Assembly (NCBI RefSeq): GCF_964199755.1
Contig: NC_133896.1
Location: 102,330,301 to 102,394,300, forward strand
Direction of reading: 5' to 3'
DNA length: 64,000 nt
Source of the DNA: Larus michahellis
Lineage: Eukaryota; Chordata; Aves; Charadriiformes; Laridae
Shown here piece after piece: positions 58,214 through 64,000 of this stretch. Each line of letters opens with the position of its first letter. Positions within the stretch are counted from its first letter, which is position 1. The notes beneath the pieces were generated by a model. That model made no database searches, was not told the origin of the DNA, and saw only the letters and a program-made list of their open reading frames with translations. The position numbers and the translations under genes were made by a program.

Positions 58214-60028
58214 AGGCACAGGAAATCTCATAGAGTTTAGAAAGTAAAGATCACTGTTTCCAAGCAAATTTGCTGATGTATTACAATTTTTTTTTTTTGC
58301 ATTTTTAAAGCATTTTCATCATCATGTAGGTCAGCATAGGAGCATTCACTGTTAAGAGTAAACCACTTGAACTCTATGCTCTGAAAAATTGGATTCAGGC
58401 TTGCAATCAAAATTGAAAAGAAACAAAGGGGAAAAGAGTGATTTGTGTTCCAAGACTGTTTGAAGGTTTAATTTCATGAAAAGAAAAGTGCTCTCTAGCT
58501 TAAGAAGTGGAAGTTACATGTTCTGTGAAATAAGTAAGGTTCCTCTCAGCCATTATAGTTAGGTGGAAATAGAGCCTTCAGCTGGTCTTACAATTTCATT
58601 AGCTGTCATTTTAATAAAGTCTCTAATCTGTGCCAAACTTCCATTTCCTTAGAGAATAACAATATCCACTGCACTGGTAGAAAGTGTCAGGAAGATATGG
58701 TATGACAAGAAAAAATTCTTATTCCTTAAAAATCATATGTTCAGCATGCAGCAGCGAACATGAAGATTTTACCAAATTCTTTTCCATAGCAGAACCTTTT
58801 TGTCTACTTCACATAATTTAAGAAGGCTCTTTGGAGTATTAATCATGCTTTTGTTAATATATTCAAGAAAATAAACCAAAGGATGCTCTTTTCCTTGGAA
58901 AGTAACATCCACGAAAAATAATTACACATATCTAGTGGCACATCATCTTGGAATAGAAATTAATTTTAGATTTTTTTTTTTTATTAGCGTGGATGTAGCA
59001 TGATTCTGACTTCTTTAATTGTTCAGGAGGAATCTCTGGTTGTTCTTATTTAGAAGGAAAAATAATTAGAATTTATGTTCAGGAGGTGAGTAGTATGTGC
59101 ATGTATAAAAGGAGTCAAGTTTGTAAAGGAACAACAGCTGAACAAAAGCAAATAGAGAAAGGAGAGAACACCAGTTAAATTCAGGAGGGTATGGAAGCCC
59201 TAGGTGAGCAAACTAACTCTTTACTCTCAGCTGTTGAATAACGACATGTTCAAAACCGAGTTATCCTCCTTTACCTTAAAGGTGACACTGGAGTATTTAA
59301 AAAAATTATAAGTCTGCAGTACTGGAGAAAAAGAAGGCCAGAGCAACTGGTAAACCTGCCCTCTGATACCAATATAAGTATCAAATCCTTTGATCTAAAA
59401 TGAAGCTCACCAGAAGAACCATAACAGGCTGTTTAATTCTGTAGATCAATTCCTGGAAACGTTTGAAAACCTTTGTTTTCAACAAACTGCAACAAATGTC
59501 AGAGAATGTGAATGTGCACTTTGGACAAAAAAACCTCTGGCATCTGAAAGTTACACAAGCCCCCAGAAAACGCGCATAGCTAGTAAACTTTCCTGATGCT
59601 GCGAGACAGCGTAGGACAAAATATAAAAGGATTCCTGAAAACAAATCTATACGTTCCTTGAGTCCTTGATGGGGAAGCAATTCAGACTTCGCATGAAAAT
59701 ATCCGATCTTTGCCTTTCACCTTAAAGATGTCTGGAAGCTCTTCCCTTTCTAAATTGGATTAGCAATATGCAGAAGGCAGAGGAAAGCAGCTTATTAACA
59801 GGGGTAGAGTGAGCTGCAGCTTCTCTGAATGGCACTGTAATTCTGTCTTCCGAGTTCATCATACATCTGCAAAGTTTTAGAAACAAGCGGGTAACAATTT
59901 GTTCACGGAGACAAAACACAGCAACTAAGCACATGTAATATGGACTGGTAAAAATAATCAAGCTGACTACCTGTACCTACCAAGAGGGACTCCTAAAGTG
60001 TACCAATTTCTGTTGTACATTATTTCGG

Positions 60029-60905
60029 TGGGTTGACCATGGCTGGCTGCCCAGATGCCCACACAGCCGCTCTCTCATTCTGCCTCCTCAGCAGGATGGG
60101 GGAGAAAATAAGATGACAAAGCTCATGGGTCGAGATAAAGGCAAGGGAGATTGCTTACCAATTACTGTCATGAGGAAAACAGACTTGACTTGGAGAAAAT
60201 TAATTTAATTTATCCCCAATTAAAATAGAGTACCATGCTGAGAAAGACAGACAAATAAAAGCAACACCTTCCCACAGCCCCGTTTTTTTCCATGATCAAC
60301 TCCACTGTCTCATTCCTGACTCCTCTTCCTCCCCTCCCTGGGCAGCGCAGGGGATGGGGAATGGGACCTGTGATCAGTCCGTAACAGCTCCTCTCTGTCT
60401 CTCTGTCCTCCGCACTCTTGTCTCCTTCTCTAGGGTGGCTCTTTCCCATGGGCTGCAGTCCTTCAAGATAAACCTGCTCCAGTCCAGGCTCTCCATGGGT
60501 CGGAGCTCCTTCAGGTCATGTCCACCTCCTCCAGCATGGTCCTCTCCACAGGCTGCAGTGTGGATGCCTGCTGCAGTGTGGTCTCCTCCAGGGGCTGCAG
60601 GAGAATCTCTGTGCGAGTGCCTGGAGAACGTCCTCCCTTCCTCCTTCTCTGACTTTGGTGGCTGCAGGGCTGTTTCTCATGCTCTTCCCCTCACTGTGCA
60701 GCATTTTGCCCTTTCTGACACAGGCTTTCCCCAGGGTGCCATCACTATGGTGGAGGGGCTCAGCCGTGCCCTGTGGTGGGTCGGTCAGAGCCACCCCTAG
60801 AGCTCCTGGACGCCAGCACGTCAACACCTGCACCCTGTACATTGCTTCAACCAAAATTTCAGCGCAGCTGAGGATGGGGATAGAAGCAGACACTGCCCAC
60901 ACTTA
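60029..60905 (-). mobile_element. ERV LTR, minus-strand orientation (ends approximate)
   Basis: Read on the minus strand, its end carries CCTTTATCTCGACCCATGAG, a C-rich stretch, GAGAGAGCGGCTGTGTGG and GCCATGGTCAACCCA. This is the same R/U5 architecture as the LTRs at 28249 and 46156, but a different family with a longer, GC-rich, internally repetitive U3 (repeats around GGGCTGCAG and CTCCAG). The distal end lies somewhere between 60841 and 60905. The word TGTACATT occurs near both edges (60014-60021, 60836-60843), but it does not sit at TG/CA termini, so I do not claim it as the target duplication. Open frames inside are by-products of GC content. Confidence 0.65.
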
Positions 60906-61081
60906 AAAACAGGAGGCCAATCGCTTCCCTTACAAAACTCATTAGAAAAATTGTGTCAATGCAGGTCTTGATACCAATTCTGTAATGTCGTCATGTGTCT
61001 AGGTGTCAGTTGGTGTGTGTGAAAGTAACAGAAGATCGATGAGGGGGATTGAAAACACACTCAAGTGACTTGCACCTGGGG

Positions 61082-61546
61082 TGTCGGAAAATACGTGTAT
61101 CACACTAATTGTTGTTTAGTCTTATGTGCTCAACAAGTAGAACATCTGCACTTAGATAACATAGGCCTGTGGTAGACTTGGGGACACCTTGTCAAACATG
61201 CCTGAGATTCCTGCCCTGCTGCTGAAGAAGATCAAAGCAGAGTGAAAAAATACGCCTGCTTGTATCCCTGATATGCAGGCAAGAACAGCAGGTTCGAGCT
61301 TGCTCGCTCTCTCTCTCTCTCTCTCTTTCTCCAGCAAGGACTCTCTCGCTAACAAGCAAAAACTCTCTAGCAAGGACTCTCGAGCTCTGCGGTGCCTGCG
61401 TCCCCTGCTTGTGCGCCTCTGCCCAGGTGCTGCTTCAGAGATACCCTGGTTGGCGAGATATCAAGATTAAATTTACTCTTTACATTTCATCTGTGGTTTT
61501 GTGGTTGTTCCTGTGTCCTGCCTCTGTTGGCTCACACACGGTGTCA
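61082..61546 (+). mobile_element. Probable solo LTR of a second ERV group
   Basis: 465 bp starting TGTCGGAAAATACG and ending CACACGGTGTCA. It is flanked by CTGGGG (61076-61081) and CTGCGG (61547-61552), a 6-bp duplication with one mismatch, as expected for ERVK/alpha-type integration. It contains a CT-rich run at 61306-61330 and ATTAAA at 61466 as a candidate poly(A) signal. No internal genes. Identified from structure, not from a remembered family sequence. Confidence 0.6.
61306..61330. repeat. (CT)n microsatellite inside an LTR
   Basis: About 12 CT units with one interruption, in the 61082-61546 LTR. Neighbouring copies of CAAGGACTCTC give the area a locally repetitive look. Confidence 0.85.
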
Positions 61547-61552
61547 CTGCGG

Positions 61553-64000
61553 TTTCCAATGAAATAGGAACCCTGCCTGCATCTATTTGTTGGAAGTACT
61601 AAAGAGAGCAGGATATTGCCCCTGTTTAGAGTAAGGAAACATTGGGAAAATGCCTCCTACAGGCAAAGTGCACTTACAAGACTTCAGTGCAGACCATCCC
61701 GTTAGAAAAGCTAGCAGAAAATTTACCTAGTGGGCAGTTTCCTATTTAGTTCACTTTTAAGTAGCAGAAGTCTTCTCAATTTTATGAATATTAATTCTGT
61801 TTTTTCAACCATGAATACTAAAGATATACTAAACCACCTGGCAGCCATCGTGTGTAACTTGCTGTGTTTAAAATTAACGAACTGGATGGCAGGCCAACTA
61901 TTTGTGCTACCCAGTGTGTCTTCACTATGTGTCTGTGCTATCCGGTGCCATCAATGTATTTTCCACATAGTGCCAGCAGGAGAACATAAAGCTTTTTTTA
62001 TTTTATTTTTACATCAATGATGGAAAAATTCCATGTTTTACAAAATGTTTCCTTGTGTTTCAGATAAGACGCTGCAGCACAGAAAGAGATTTGCCTCAGA
62101 GCTGCAGCGAAACCACTCTGGGGTCAGAAATAGCATGTGCAAATCTGACACGGGACTTATTCACTTGGCATCTCAGGGACGAGGTTCCCTCCCATTCCAC
62201 TTGCTCCGTCCTTGGAAGGGGTGCAGAAGAGCTGCCTTCTGCTGCAGGGATGCGACAGCTTCCACTGAACAACGTACAGTGTATTTACTCATGTCACTAT
62301 CTGCATACGCAGTGGTTGTGAGTTCGATAAGGAGGGTACTAGTAGCAACAGAGAAAGGGAATGAAGGAGGATCTTCTTTCGGACAGAATATTCATGTTGC
62401 CTAGTCTGCATTGCCTAACAACCCTGCTTGAATTATTGAATGCCTTAAGATGGATGCAAATCAATCGTGGATGCTATTTTCAATAAATGAAGTGCAACCC
62501 AAATCACAGACAGAGGCTTAACACACCTGGAAACTGTACTGCAAGCTGATGTGAGACCCTACCTTACACATTCAATTATTGTGCCACTGCACTTAGAGAG
62601 TAAGGGAAGCCGGTTTCTTACAAGCTTAATTTTACCTGCAAAAAGTCTGACACTGGTGGCATTTCAGATGCCTGTACTTCTGGCCTTACGGCAGTTGTGC
62701 TTTCCCACAGAACAGTGTTGAAAGGCTGGATTTAATGCAATTCTCTCTATTGACAGAAAAAATCACCTTGGGGAACCACTGGTACTTCTGGCGATTTTAT
62801 TGGACATCTGCTCAGTTTCATGCACATAATAACGATAAGGTTGCTGTATCATGCTTATAACACACATTTGAAGAGACTGTTTAGTGCATGAACTGAAATC
62901 TGACGGTTCAGCTGCAGCGTGCTCGTGCTCTTACAAACTGCATCTACCGAATCAAAGAATAACAAAACAAAACACAACAGTTTTTCCTCTGTCAAAGTTA
63001 TTAAAAGGTTTTTGAGTGATTTCAACGTTTCTTCTAATTTAGGAATTGTTTTTCTCCTCTCAGAAAATGACTTAGAGCACTTATATTAACAATCTTAATG
63101 ATGTAGCTGGACACAGCAACTATATTCACTGAAACAAAAATGTCGTCATATTGTTAACAAATATCTTTAAAGCTCTTCATCTCTCTACTTTTTCACTTCA
63201 CAAGTTGGTAATCCTTAAATAAGAAGCCTGGTTAAGTTTTATGTATTTAATCTTAGTTCCTGACTATATTTTTTTGTTTAGCTTAAGAAGAATCTACTAA
63301 GCTCTGTTTTACCCAGTGATTGTTCAATGTAAAATACTTCTGGAGAGCAGAAGCCTACTATGGGACCTGGTGCTCTTTATACCTGTCCTAGAGCTTCTTG
63401 GTTTTGATCATCGATGTTATAGTAGTATGGAATATGGCCCTAATTCTGTCATTTGCTTAGTACATCACTCCTTTTTGCTTCAGGAGATAAATGGTCTGAA
63501 AATATTTAAAACTGGTTTTGCTTCTGTCTTCAGAACCTGACATAACACTTTCCTTTTTACTACAGAGCAGACAGTCGCAGAAGCCAAATCTGCAGGTGAA
63601 TCTCTTTGGTATTTTACTCCCTATGTGAAACACATAGTGTATGACAAGCCAAATTAAAAATGCAGTAAAAAGTGAGAGAGAGTTGCAAAGAGACTTTAGA
63701 TATCACTGCTGCCACAACGCATATAGTTTAAATTGTAAGCACAATGTTTCAAAGTTCTACTCTCAAGCCTCTGTTCCTCCTCCAAATCCAGCAGAAACAC
63801 AACATCTGCCAAAAACGTACGTATTCAATTTGTGCTATTTCCTGACCACCGAGTTCAGCACTAAACCAAAGATTTCCTCCCTCATCCAAGGACAAACTAG
63901 TTGCAGCTTTACTTTTAATTCAGTTCACTGTCCAGAAGAAGGAACAGTCTTTCAGTCCCTGAAAAACAGCCCTGAACACCCACGGGGAGCATGGCTATTA
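61553..64000. other. Distal intergenic DNA
   Basis: AT-rich. Frames at 61730-62020 and 62033-62404 have no family similarity that I recognise. Confidence 0.45.

Larger units (their letters stand above)
52706..60028. other. Upstream intergenic DNA
   Basis: Apart from the CR1-like tail at 55480 and the hairpin at 58184, nothing recognised. MORC1 would be the expected neighbour in mammals; I could not identify its exons. Confidence 0.45.

Noticed and set aside
60354..60902. Long overlapping frames on both strands
   Set aside because: Caused by the GC-rich U3 of the minus-strand LTR, not a gene.
61306..61375. Short repeats of CAAGGACTCTC and CT runs as a possible CRISPR-like or satellite array
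   Set aside because: Irregular, few units, lies inside an LTR of a vertebrate genome.

Overview
The window looks like nuclear DNA from a bird. It is AT-rich with very low coding density. It carries antisense and sense 3' fragments of CR1 LINEs (the typical avian LINE, with repeated ATTCTATG-type tails) and several solo LTRs of avian endogenous-retrovirus families. Bacterial-type features (operons, ribosome binding sites, CRISPR) are absent.

The one protein-coding gene I can support is a guanylate cyclase activating protein of the GUCA1C (GCAP3) type, on the minus strand. Its shared body is three exons: exon 2 (21863-22012), exon 3 (19015-19102) and exon 4 with the stop (15847-15977). All have canonical AG/GT junctions and matching phases, and together they encode EF-hands 2 (most of the loop) to 4. 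The N-terminal half is encoded by a separate first exon. The window holds three diverged copies of that exon in tandem, about 6.5-7 kb apart: 1A (50999-51190, intact), 1B (44553-44741, intact) and 1C (37556-37746, decayed: 4-nt deletion, lost splice donor, lost EF-2 loop aspartate). No second set of exons 2-4 was found. The simplest reading is therefore a gene with alternative first exons that swap the myristoylated, cyclase-facing N-terminal half onto a common Ca2+-binding C-terminal half.

Each first-exon copy also has, about 100-130 bp upstream of its ATG, the same 11-base coding-strand core TAAGAGGTTTA, preceded by a T/A-rich stretch. This suggests that promoter and exon were duplicated together. 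Copy 1B alone has a CTAATCC (CRX/OTX-type photoreceptor) site there.

Layout: 1-15.5 kb is the region downstream of the gene (LTR at about 2.57-3.12 kb, MIR-like SINE relic at about 3.67 kb, two antisense CR1 fragments at 10.8-11.35 and 12.7-13.4 kb). 15.5-51.2 kb is the GUCA1C-like gene, with a 22-29 kb first intron containing two solo LTRs (28.25 and 46.16 kb) that have perfect 5-bp target duplications. 51.2-64 kb is upstream DNA with a sense CR1 tail (52.45 kb), an old CR1-like tail (55.5 kb), an ERV LTR on the minus strand (60.03-60.9 kb) and another LTR with a near-perfect 6-bp target duplication (61.08-61.55 kb). In mammals GUCA1C lies between TRAT1 and MORC1; I could not recognise exons of either here.
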